Assembly: GCA_036267755.1 (NCBI GenBank)
Contig: DATAVK010000069.1
Location: forward strand, 1-12,188
DNA length: 12,188 nt
Direction of reading: 5' to 3'
DNA from: DATAVK01 sp036267755
Lineage (GTDB): Bacteria > Actinomycetota > Actinomycetes > JAFAQI01
The notes under the pieces are model-generated. The model made no database searches, was not told the DNA's origin, and saw nothing but the letters and a program-made list of their open reading frames with translations. This document shows, piece after piece, positions 1 to 5,784 of the stretch; the stretch's first letter is position 1, and every line of letters begins with the position of its first letter. The position numbers and the translations under genes were made by a program.

Positions 1-797
1 TGGACGTGGAGTCGCCGGGCCGCGGTCGTGGGGGAGCGGGTCGCCCATTCCCGGAAGACCTCGAGGTTGTGGCGTACGCCGGGCGTGTCGGCCTCGGGGA
101 CGCCGACCAGCGCGGCGGGGTCGAAGTGCACCGCCACGCCGTCGAGCTCGCCGATCTCGCGAAGCTCCTTGTGCGTGAACTTCGCGTACTGCGGGCCCCG
201 GCGCCCGATGATGTGAAGATCGGTGAGGGCCGACGCGCGCAGCGCGTCGAGCACGTAGTCAGGGACGTCCGTGGGCGCGAGCTCTTCGGGGTTGCGCAGC
301 AGTACGCGGGCAATGTCGAGCGCGACGTTGCCGAGCCCGATGACCGCGACGCCGGTGGCGCTCAGGTCGAAGTGCGCGTCGGTGCTGTCGGGATGGCCGC
401 TGTACCACGCGACGAACGTCGACGCCGGATGGCTGCCGGGCAGACTCTCGCCGGGGATGCCGAGCCGCCGGTCGACCGACGCGCCGAAGGAGTAGACGAC
501 CGCGTGGTAGTCCGCCAGCATTTCGGCGACGGTGACGTCGGTGCCGATCGAGACATTCCCCAGGAAGCGCACTCGGTCGTCGTCAAGGGTGCGCTGCAGC
601 GCCCTGACCATGCTCTTCATCTTCAGGTGGTCCGGCGCCACGCCGTACCGCAGCAAGCCGTAGGGCGTCGGGAGCCGGTCGAACAGGTCAACCGCAACCG
701 GGGTCGTCGCCCGGCTGATCAAGGCATCCGCGACGTAGATGCCGGCCGGGCCGGCACCGACTACAGCGACCCGCAGCGGGTCGAGATCGGATGCCAT
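1..797 (-). CDS. fprA: FprA-like NADPH:ferredoxin (adrenodoxin-type) reductase, N-terminal part
   Basis: This is the first 265 residues of a FAD/NADPH flavoprotein that moves electrons between NADPH and a ferredoxin in the cytoplasm; the rest lies beyond the left edge (family members are about 450 residues). The protein opens with a Rossmann motif, VAVVGAGPAG, for FAD. It continues with PYGLLRYGVAPDHLKMKSM, the signature of adrenodoxin reductase/FprA, then a second nucleotide-binding motif, VAVIGLGNVALDIAR, and RRGPQYAKFTHKELRE, a family motif that follows the NADPH site. The ATG at 797 is preceded by AGGAG at about 10 bases, which supports this start. The gene is divergent from the DinB-like gene at 823 with only 25 bp between start codons, so its promoter must lie at least partly inside that neighbour. 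Seen: the motifs. Known: the family function. The physiological ferredoxin partner is not in view. Confidence 0.93.
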   Translation of the reverse strand, partial: MASDLDPLRVAVVGAGPAGIYVADALISRATTPVAVDLFDRLPTPYGLLRYGVAPDHLKMKSMVRALQRTLDDDRVRFLGNVSIGTDVTVAEMLADYHAVVYSFGASVDRRLGIPGESLPGSHPASTFVAWYSGHPDSTDAHFDLSATGVAVIGLGNVALDIARVLLRNPEELAPTDVPDYVLDALRASALTDLHIIGRRGPQYAKFTHKELREIGELDGVAVHFDPAALVGVPEADTPGVRHNLEVFREWATRSPTTAARRLHV

Positions 798-810
798 GAG
801 GCCATTCTCC

Positions 811-816
811 TATCTT
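811..816 (+). promoter_or_regulatory. -10 box for a leaderless transcript of the DinB/MDMPI-like gene
   Basis: TATCTT fits the actinobacterial -10 pattern TANNNT and ends exactly six bases before the ATG at 823, so transcription would start at or next to the A of that codon. The only purine-rich bases before the ATG (GAGG, 819-822) touch it and are too close for a normal ribosome binding site. No good -35 hexamer is visible. The box sits in the only AT-rich patch of the fprA-DinB divergent spacer. Confidence 0.5.
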
Positions 817-822
817 TTGAGG

Positions 823-1515
823 ATGCCTGAGGCCATCGACCACGCCCGCGTCATCGCCGACGACTCAGCACGCTTCGCCGCGGTGCTTCCGGACGACCTC
901 TCGGCGCCGGTACCGACGTGCCCGGCCTGGGACGCGCAGGGGCTGGTCGAGCACCTCGGAGAGGTGCAGTACTTCTGGGCGACGATCCTGGGTCACGGCG
1001 GCGAGCGACCGGAGCGCATCGAGTTGCCGGATCCGCCGAGCGAGCGGGCCGGCCTGCTGGAGTGGTTCGCCACCGGGACCGACGCGCTGGTGACCGCGAT
1101 CGGCCGGGTGGCACCGAGCGACCCGACCTGGACCTGGTGGGGTGAGCCGGCGACAGCAGGGGCCGTCGCCCGCCATCAGGTGCAGGAAGCCGCGGTCCAT
1201 CGCGTCGACGCGGAGCTAATTACCGGACACCAGACGCCGTTGCCGATGGCGGTCGCGGACGACGGGATCGGGGAGTTCCTCGAGGTCATGCTCGACATCC
1301 CGGACACCGAGCCGGTCCCGCGGGTCGGGCTGCGCGCGACCGACAGCGACAATCAGTGGCAGGTGGGCGATTCGACTCCGGCCGTGACCCTGAGCGGATC
1401 GGCCTCCGACCTGGTGCTCGTGCTGTACGGCCGCATCAGCCTCGACGATCTCGCTGTCGACGGTGATCGCGGCGAGGCGGTCAGGCTGTTGCAGCTGACC
1501 GCCGCCGGGAGCTGA
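823..1515 (+). CDS. Maleylpyruvate isomerase (MDMPI)/DinB-superfamily protein, probably mycothiol-dependent
   Basis: A 230-residue protein of the mycothiol-dependent maleylpyruvate isomerase-like family (TIGR03083 type). These are cytoplasmic four-helix-bundle metalloproteins, thought to use mycothiol in isomerase or transferase reactions. The N-terminal bundle has PTCPAWDAQGLVEHLGEVQ with His44, followed by QVQEAAVHRVDAEL with Glu122 and His126. His plus E-x3-H matches the His/Glu/His zinc site known from the Corynebacterium glutamicum enzyme. The C-terminal part (about residues 140-230) is the small alpha/beta domain usual in this family. The frame is open further upstream (ATG at 796 or 739), but those starts would overlap fprA, and the TATCTT box six bases before 823 favours ATG 823 as a leaderless start. 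It converges on the ABM-like gene, with 21 bp between stop codons. The substrate is unknown; most relatives are not true maleylpyruvate isomerases. Confidence 0.85.
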   Translation: MPEAIDHARVIADDSARFAAVLPDDLSAPVPTCPAWDAQGLVEHLGEVQYFWATILGHGGERPERIELPDPPSERAGLLEWFATGTDALVTAIGRVAPSDPTWTWWGEPATAGAVARHQVQEAAVHRVDAELITGHQTPLPMAVADDGIGEFLEVMLDIPDTEPVPRVGLRATDSDNQWQVGDSTPAVTLSGSASDLVLVLYGRISLDDLAVDGDRGEAVRLLQLTAAGS

Positions 1516-1536
1516 CCGGGCCGACAGCCCCTCCAG

Positions 1537-1863
1537 TCAGTCGGTGACCGCGAGCTCGCCGAGCTCACTCCAGTCATCCTGCGGGATCGACAGGTTGACG
1601 ATGCGCGGCGTCTCGGCCAGGTGCGGCGGAAGGCTCTTGCGAGCCTGCGCGAAGTGCTCGGACTGGACGTGAGCCGCTCCGGCCGCATCGTCGCGGAACG
1701 CCTCGACGAGGACGTACTCGGTCGGGTCGTCCAGGCTGCGGGACCAGTCGAACCACAGGCATCCTGGCTCGGCCCGGGTGGCCGCCGTGAACTCGCCGGA
1801 GATCGCCGGCCAGTCATCCGCCTCCGCCGGCTTCACCCGGAACTTGGCCGTGATGAAGATCAT
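1537..1863 (-). CDS. Antibiotic biosynthesis monooxygenase (ABM)-domain protein, putative quinol monooxygenase
   Basis: A 108-residue single-domain protein of the ABM/YgiN type, a dimeric alpha/beta-barrel fold whose members oxidise quinols or polyketides without cofactors; some have no known activity. It starts with the beta strand MIFITAKFRVKP and carries the family core at about residues 32-71: EPGCLWFDWSRS, EYVLVEAFRD and HVQSEHF. The ATG at 1863 has a strong ribosome binding site, GGGAGGGAG, about six bases upstream. An upstream in-frame start at 1938 would overlap the divergent EthD gene and is not preferred. The gene is divergent from the EthD-like gene (73 bp between starts) and converges on the MDMPI-like gene. 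Similar proteins are common beside quinone-metabolising enzymes, but the substrate cannot be told from the sequence. Confidence 0.88.
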   Translation of the reverse strand: MIFITAKFRVKPAEADDWPAISGEFTAATRAEPGCLWFDWSRSLDDPTEYVLVEAFRDDAAGAAHVQSEHFAQARKSLPPHLAETPRIVNLSIPQDDWSELGELAVTD

Positions 1864-1936
1864 CGCCACTCCCTCCCGTGCTGGGTTACACCGTCGTACC
1901 TGGTCGTCATGATCCCGCGTGAGGGACACTAAAGCC

Positions 1937-2245
1937 ATGACGGTGAAACTCGTGGTGCTCTACGCCCAGCCCGACGATCCTGACGCCTTCGACGAGCACT
2001 ATCTCGGAATCCACGGACCGCTGGTCCACAAGGTTCCCGGTCTGCAGCGGTTCGAAAGTGCTCGCATCGTCGCGCCGGCGGATCGCGGCGAGGCGACGTA
2101 CTGCCGGATCGCCGAGCTGTACTTCGCTGACCAGGCGGCGCTGCAAGCCGGTCTCGGCTCCGAGGAGGGCGCAGCGACAGCGGCGGACTACCAGCAGATC
2201 GCGCCATCGGGCTCGCGGATGTTCATCGCCACCGTCGACGAGTAA
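1937..2245 (+). CDS. EthD-domain protein
   Basis: A 102-residue protein of the EthD family, a dimeric alpha/beta-barrel fold first noted beside ether-degrading cytochrome P450 genes and now known in many small catabolic or polyketide-cyclase-like proteins. The signature is FDEHYLGIHGPLVHKVPGLQ at residues 18-37 (F..HY...H.PL....PGL), followed by the strand pattern CRIAELYFADQAALQ. The ATG at 1937 has GAGGGA (1921-1926) ten bases upstream. A GTG at 1919 is also in frame but would leave no room for that site. It shares a 73-bp divergent spacer with the ABM-like gene; no convincing -10 box for either is visible there. No P450 or ferredoxin gene lies beside it, so a role in ether degradation is not suggested. 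The function is unknown. Confidence 0.87.
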   Translation: MTVKLVVLYAQPDDPDAFDEHYLGIHGPLVHKVPGLQRFESARIVAPADRGEATYCRIAELYFADQAALQAGLGSEEGAATAADYQQIAPSGSRMFIATVDE

Positions 2246-2285
2246 CTCGCACGCCGGCGCGGCCCGCAAGAAGTTTCCTTCATCG

Positions 2286-2312
2286 TGTCGATTCCGGGGT
2301 AACGGGTTCGTA
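2286..2312 (+). promoter_or_regulatory. Candidate ECF42-dependent promoter upstream of the DGPF gene
   Basis: TGTCGA at 2286-2291 and CGTA at 2309-2312 are separated by 17 bases. As I recall it, the ECF42 consensus is TGTCGA at -35 and CG(A/T)C at -10, so the -35 match is exact and the -10 match is off in its last base. Transcription would start near 2318-2320, about 40 bases before the ATG at 2360, leaving a leader that contains the ribosome binding site. A second possibility is a housekeeping -10 box, TACGGT, at 2331-2336. TGTCGA occurs by chance elsewhere in this GC-rich window, so position and spacing carry most of the weight. Confidence 0.5.
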
Positions 2313-2359
2313 GTCACGGTGAAGGGCCGGTACGGTCCGGTCCGCCGAGAGGAGACACC

Positions 2360-2719
2360 ATGACGCAGTACCTGTTGTCCGTGTGGATGACCGAGGGTCA
2401 GGCCATGCCGTCCGACGAGGAGATGCAGGAGAACTACCGGCGAGTCGACGCGCTCAACCAGACGCTTCAAGACGAAGGCGTCTGGGTCTTCGCTGGCGGG
2501 CTGCACCCGCCGACCACCGCCACCGTCGTGCGCGCCAAGGCGGACGAGATCCTGACCACCGACGGTCCGTTCGCGGAAACCAAGGAACAACTCGGTGGGT
2601 TCTGGATCATCTCGGTGGCGGATCTGGACGCGGCGCTGGAATGGGCGGCCAAGGCCACCGTCGCCTGCGCTGCCCCGGTGGAGGTCCGGCCGTTCCAGGA
2701 CATGCCCGAGGACCAGTAG
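2360..2719 (+). CDS. YCII-related DGPF-domain protein
   Basis: A 119-residue protein of the YCII/DGPF family (dimeric alpha/beta-barrel fold). The DGPF motif is exact at residues 68-71, within TTDGPFAETKEQLGGFW, and is followed by VEVRPF (107-112), the usual final strand. Such proteins are small and cytosolic, and their biochemical role is not established. They are the typical genomic partners and regulatory targets of ECF42 sigma factors, and an ECF42-type gene begins 9 bp after this stop codon. The start is well supported: AGGAG at 2350-2354, five bases before ATG. The leader carries a candidate ECF42 promoter at 2286-2312, which suggests the pair is one autoregulated operon. Family and context are clear; the function is not. 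Confidence 0.92.
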   Translation: MTQYLLSVWMTEGQAMPSDEEMQENYRRVDALNQTLQDEGVWVFAGGLHPPTTATVVRAKADEILTTDGPFAETKEQLGGFWIISVADLDAALEWAAKATVACAAPVEVRPFQDMPEDQ

Positions 2720-2728
2720 CCGCACTCG

Positions 2729-3952
2729 ATGTCGAGCAAAGACACCCAGATAGCGGACACCTTCCGGCGGGAGTACGGCCGAAGCGTGGCCACCCTGGTC
2801 CGCCTCTTCGGCGACATCGACGTCGCCGAAGAGGCGGTTCAGGAAGCATTCGTCATTGCCACGGACCGTTGGCCAGCGACCGGCCTCCCGCCCAACCCCG
2901 GCGGCTGGATCACGACCACCGCCCGCAACCGCGCGATCGACCACCTACGACGCGAAGCGAAACGTCATGACCGACACCTCCAGGCGACACACCTGCTTGA
3001 CAGCGCGGAGCCACCCGAGCCCGTGGGTCCGGTGAGCGACGACCGGCTGCGCCTGATCTTCACCTGCTGCCACCCCGCGCTAGCCCCGGCCAGCCAGGTC
3101 GCGCTCACGCTGCGTCTGCTCGGTGGACTGACAACTCCCGAGATCGCCCGGGCCTTCTTGGTCCCGGAGGCCACCATGGCCCAGCGTGTGGTACGCGCGA
3201 AGCAGAAGATCAAGGCGGCTCGGATCCCGTATCGGGTCCCTGGTGACGCCGAGCTGCCGGACCGGCTGCGCACGGTGCTCGCCGTCATCTACCTCGTCTT
3301 CAACGAGGGGTACGACGCCACCAGCGGCGACACCTTGGTCCGCGACGACCTGTGTGCCGAGGCGATCCGGCTCGCCCGGCTGCTGGCCCAGCTGATGCCG
3401 GACGAGGCCGAGGTCGTCGGCCTGCTCGCGTTGCTCGTGCTCACGGACGCTCGCCGCGCGGCGCGCACCGACGCCACCGGATCACTGGTGCCGCTACCGG
3501 ACCAGGATCGCTCTCGGTGGGACGTGACGCTGATCGGTGAGGGACAGTTGCTGGTCCGCTGGTGTCTGCGTCGCAACCAACCGGGGCCCTACCAGATCCA
3601 AGCCGCGATCAACGCCGTTCACAGCGATGCCGCGACAGCGGCCGACACCGACTGGCCGCAGATCGTCGCGCTCTATGACCAGCTGATGCTCATCGCAGCC
3701 ACCCCGGTCGTTGCACTCAACCGGGCGGTAGCCGTGGCGGAGGTCGCCGGGCCCGACGCGGGACTGGCCGCGATGGAGCACCTCGAACTCGCGAGCTACC
3801 ACCTCTTCCACGCCACTCGCGGCAACCTGTTGCAACGGCTGGGCCGCGATGCCGAAGCGGCCGACGCCTACCAGTCGGCACTCGCCACGGCGACCAACGT
3901 CGCCGAGCGGGAGTTCCTCGAGCGACGCCGGCTCGAGTCCGCCAGCGGCTGA
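2729..3952 (+). CDS. ECF42-type RNA polymerase sigma factor with C-terminal TPR-like extension
   Basis: A 407-residue extracytoplasmic-function sigma factor, about twice the usual ECF length because of a C-terminal extension. Sigma region 2 spans about residues 10-75 (FRREYGRSVATLVRLFGDID, VAEEAVQEAFVIATDRW, then GGWITTTARNRAIDHLRRE). Region 4 spans about 110-165, with LRLIFTCCHPAL, ALTLRLLGGLTTPEIARAFL and AQRVVRAKQKI as the DNA-binding helix-turn-helix. Residues 185-195 (AVIYLVFNEGY) are typical of this long group. The remainder, ending in a helix pair around LLQRLGRDAEAADAYQSALA, looks like tetratricopeptide repeats. The gene follows the DGPF gene by 9 bp with no good ribosome binding site of its own, so translation is probably coupled. 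No anti-sigma gene is adjacent. In studied ECF42 proteins the C-terminal part is needed for activity, which fits the absence of an anti-sigma factor. The signal sensed is unknown. Confidence 0.93.
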   Translation: MSSKDTQIADTFRREYGRSVATLVRLFGDIDVAEEAVQEAFVIATDRWPATGLPPNPGGWITTTARNRAIDHLRREAKRHDRHLQATHLLDSAEPPEPVGPVSDDRLRLIFTCCHPALAPASQVALTLRLLGGLTTPEIARAFLVPEATMAQRVVRAKQKIKAARIPYRVPGDAELPDRLRTVLAVIYLVFNEGYDATSGDTLVRDDLCAEAIRLARLLAQLMPDEAEVVGLLALLVLTDARRAARTDATGSLVPLPDQDRSRWDVTLIGEGQLLVRWCLRRNQPGPYQIQAAINAVHSDAATAADTDWPQIVALYDQLMLIAATPVVALNRAVAVAEVAGPDAGLAAMEHLELASYHLFHATRGNLLQRLGRDAEAADAYQSALATATNVAEREFLERRRLESASG

Positions 3953-3964
3953 GCCGCCCCGACG

Positions 3965-3970
3965 TACCCT
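3965..3970 (+). promoter_or_regulatory. -10 box for a leaderless ndh transcript
   Basis: TACCCT fits TANNNT and lies exactly six bases before the ATG at 3977, the same geometry as the TATCTT box at 811-816. No ribosome binding site is present in the 24 bp between the sigma-factor stop and this ATG. The -35 region would fall inside the end of the sigma-factor gene, and no clear hexamer is seen there. Confidence 0.5.
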
Positions 3971-3976
3971 CCGAGC

Positions 3977-5287
3977 ATGAGTAACGGGCTGCATACAGCG
4001 AGTGCGCACCGAGTCGTCGTGATCGGGTCCGGGTTCGGAGGACTGTTCGGCACGAGGGCACTGCGGCGCGCGCCGGTCGAGGTCACGGTGATCGACCGCA
4101 CCAGCCACCACCTGTTCCAGCCGCTGCTCTACCAGGTGGCGACCGGGATCCTCTCCGAGGGAGAGATCGCGCCGGCCACCCGCGAGGTGCTGCGCCGGCA
4201 GCGCAATGCCCGGGTGATCCTCGGCGAGGTCACGGGCATCGACCTGGACCGTCGCGAGGTCAGTTCAGAAGTGCTCGACGTGAAGACAGTCACGCCGTAC
4301 GACAGCCTGATCGTCGCGGCGGGGTCAAGCCATTCCTACTTCGGCCACGACGAGTTCGAAGAGTTCGCGCCCGGGATGAAGTCGATCGTGGACGCGATGG
4401 AGCTGCGCGGCCGAATCTTCGGCGCCTATGAGATCGCTGAGGTCGAGTCGGACGCCGCCGCCAAGGACGCCTGGCTGACCTTCGTCGTGATCGGGGGAGG
4501 CGCCACCGGAGTTGAGATGGCGGGCCAGCTCGAGGAGCTGTCGCGACGAAGCCTGCGCCACAACTTCGCGACCTTCGACCCGGCGAACACGAAAGTCATC
4601 CTGATCGAGGCGGCAGGCGGACTGCTCACGTCGTACGGCGAGAAGCTCTCGCTGCGGGTGAAGCGCGACCTGGAGCGGTTGGGCGTGGATGTCCGGCTCG
4701 ACACGAAGGTGGTCGGGGTCGACGGCGACGGCGTCGAAGTGCAGACGGCGGACGGGAAAGCCAGCCGGATCCACGCGAAGACCAAGATCTGGGCCGCGGG
4801 CGTCGCGGCATCCCCGCTCGGCGGCCTGCTCGCAACCGCCACGGGAGCGCAGACCAACCGGTCAGGACAGCTCGCGCTCGCGAAGGATCTCTCGCTGCCC
4901 GGTCACCCGGAAGTCTTCGTGGTGGGCGACATGATGCAGCTGCCCGGAGTCCCGGGCGTCGCACAGGTCGCGATCCAGGGCGGCCAGTTCGCGGCTGGCC
5001 AGATCAAGGCACGGCTGGCGGGCCGACCGGTCGCCGCGGAGTTCCGCTACCACGACAAGGGACAGCTCGCGACCATCGCGCGGTTCAAGGCGATCGCCGC
5101 CGTCGGGCCGCTCCGGGTCGGCGGCTTCCCGGCCTGGATGCTATGGCTGGTCGTCCACTTGCTCTACCTGGTCGGGTTCAAGAACCGCGTGTCCGTGGTG
5201 ATGCACTGGGCGGTGACGTTCCTCGGCAATGGGCGTTCGGAGCGCACCTCGACGTTGCGCGAGGCGGGTCAGGACATCAGCGTCTGA
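3977..5287 (+). CDS. ndh: Type II NADH dehydrogenase (NDH-2)
   Basis: A 436-residue single-subunit flavoprotein that oxidises NADH and reduces membrane quinone without pumping protons. FAD binds at VVVIGSGFGGLFG (residues 13-25), with the conserved HLFQPLLYQVATG at 45-57. NADH binds at FVVIGGGATGVEMAG (169-183). The second FAD segment is VFVVGDMMQLPG, followed by AQVAIQGG, close to the AQxAIQG found at the quinone site of mycobacterial Ndh. Residues 384-416 (from FPAWMLWLVVHLLYLVGF) are the hydrophobic C-terminal anchor to the inner face of the membrane. The length fits the family. It starts 24 bp after the sigma-factor gene and could be read through from it, but the TACCCT box six bases before ATG suggests its own leaderless transcript. 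It converges on the acidic-protein gene with 16 bp between stops. Confidence 0.95.
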   Translation: MSNGLHTASAHRVVVIGSGFGGLFGTRALRRAPVEVTVIDRTSHHLFQPLLYQVATGILSEGEIAPATREVLRRQRNARVILGEVTGIDLDRREVSSEVLDVKTVTPYDSLIVAAGSSHSYFGHDEFEEFAPGMKSIVDAMELRGRIFGAYEIAEVESDAAAKDAWLTFVVIGGGATGVEMAGQLEELSRRSLRHNFATFDPANTKVILIEAAGGLLTSYGEKLSLRVKRDLERLGVDVRLDTKVVGVDGDGVEVQTADGKASRIHAKTKIWAAGVAASPLGGLLATATGAQTNRSGQLALAKDLSLPGHPEVFVVGDMMQLPGVPGVAQVAIQGGQFAAGQIKARLAGRPVAAEFRYHDKGQLATIARFKAIAAVGPLRVGGFPAWMLWLVVHLLYLVGFKNRVSVVMHWAVTFLGNGRSERTSTLREAGQDISV

Positions 5288-5303
5288 CGTCGCCGGGCCC
5301 GCG

Positions 5304-5615
5304 TCACTCCTCGTAGTGCGTCGGCGGGAACGGGTGCTTCTCGGTGAGCGGGTAGATCTCACCCTCTGACTCCTGGCGCCGCAGGATCCCTTCCTGTTCC
5401 TGGTACTCCTCGGAGTCCGTGGGGTCGACGACAGGGTCGACGTCCGTCGCGGGCGGCACGTCGTCCGGGTCGTAATCGTCGATCCCGGCAGCGACCCGCT
5501 CCCGCTCGGTGCGACGGGCGAGCTCATCATCATCCGGACGAGCCGAGGCACCGCCGTGCTCGCGTCGGTCGCGGTGCACCTCAGGGTCGTCGGGACCCGG
5601 ATCTGTAACCGACAT
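5304..5615 (-). CDS. Small acidic, probably disordered hypothetical protein
   Basis: A 103-residue protein I do not recognise. About 31 residues are Asp or Glu and only one is Lys. Acidic runs such as RPDDDELARR and DDYDPDDVPPATD, many prolines, and the lack of any hydrophobic core, signal peptide or membrane segment suggest a soluble, largely disordered protein. The C-terminus (PLTEKHPFPPTHYEE) is richer in aromatic and proline residues and might be a short binding segment. The ATG at 5615 is chosen because GGGAGG lies four bases upstream; an ATG at 5633 is also in frame. A TACGGT -10 box sits about 45 bases upstream. It is divergent from the large peptidase gene and convergent with ndh. That it is a real gene rests on the ribosome binding site, promoter-like box and clean fit between its neighbours. 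Confidence 0.72.
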   Translation of the reverse strand: MSVTDPGPDDPEVHRDRREHGGASARPDDDELARRTERERVAAGIDDYDPDDVPPATDVDPVVDPTDSEEYQEQEGILRRQESEGEIYPLTEKHPFPPTHYEE

Positions 5616-5660
5616 GATGCCTCCCAGGCGCATCTCGGCGACTCGTGGGTTGTCGCCCCA

Positions 5661-5666
5661 ACCGTA
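5661..5666 (-). promoter_or_regulatory. Candidate -10 box for the acidic-protein gene
   Basis: On the minus strand these bases read TACGGT, matching TANNNT. The predicted transcript would have a leader of roughly 35-40 bases containing the GGGAGG ribosome binding site before ATG 5615. No clear -35 hexamer is seen at normal spacing. Confidence 0.35.
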
Positions 5667-5734
5667 GACCCGGTGAGCCGGCGACCCGGCCGCGTGTCAC
5701 CCGATCTGCGGTGGCAGGGCCTTAATGCCTGGGT

Positions 5735-5740
5735 TAGGGT
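5735..5740 (+). promoter_or_regulatory. Candidate -10 box for the secreted peptidase gene
   Basis: TAGGGT matches TANNNT and lies 44 bases before the ATG at 5785, in the 169-bp divergent spacer (5616-5784). The leader would contain the purine-rich AAGGAA before the start codon. The -35 region (around 5712) is poor, so an activator or an alternative sigma factor is possible. Confidence 0.4.
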
Positions 5741-5784
5741 CGCCCTCGCACCGGCACCTGGGGGTACGGAAGGAACGGGCGGCG

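Noticed and set aside
739..822. N-terminal extension of the MDMPI-like protein from ATG 739 or 796
   Set aside because: It would overlap the start of fprA, the added residues do not resemble the family, and the -10 box at 811-816 would lie inside the gene.
6..830. 274-codon open frame on the plus strand at the left edge
   Set aside because: It is antisense to fprA, whose FAD and NADPH motifs are unmistakable. The plus-strand product has no recognisable features.
2266..2285. GAAG-TTTC-CTTC hairpin between the EthD and DGPF genes, as a terminator
   Set aside because: The stem is only 4 bp, AT-containing, and has no following T-run.
2328..2345. Short direct repeat GGTCC/GGTCC in the DGPF leader
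   Set aside because: Two 5-bp units are too short to distinguish from chance in GC-rich sequence.
1907..2944. 345-codon open frame on the minus strand
   Set aside because: It runs antisense through the EthD, DGPF and sigma-factor genes, all with clear family motifs. Its translation is Arg/Gly-rich without any domain, as expected of a shadow frame in GC-rich DNA.
5288..5303. CGGGCCCG palindrome between ndh and the acidic-protein gene, as a bidirectional terminator
   Set aside because: It is a self-complementary 8-mer with no loop and no T-run, so it cannot form a normal terminator hairpin.
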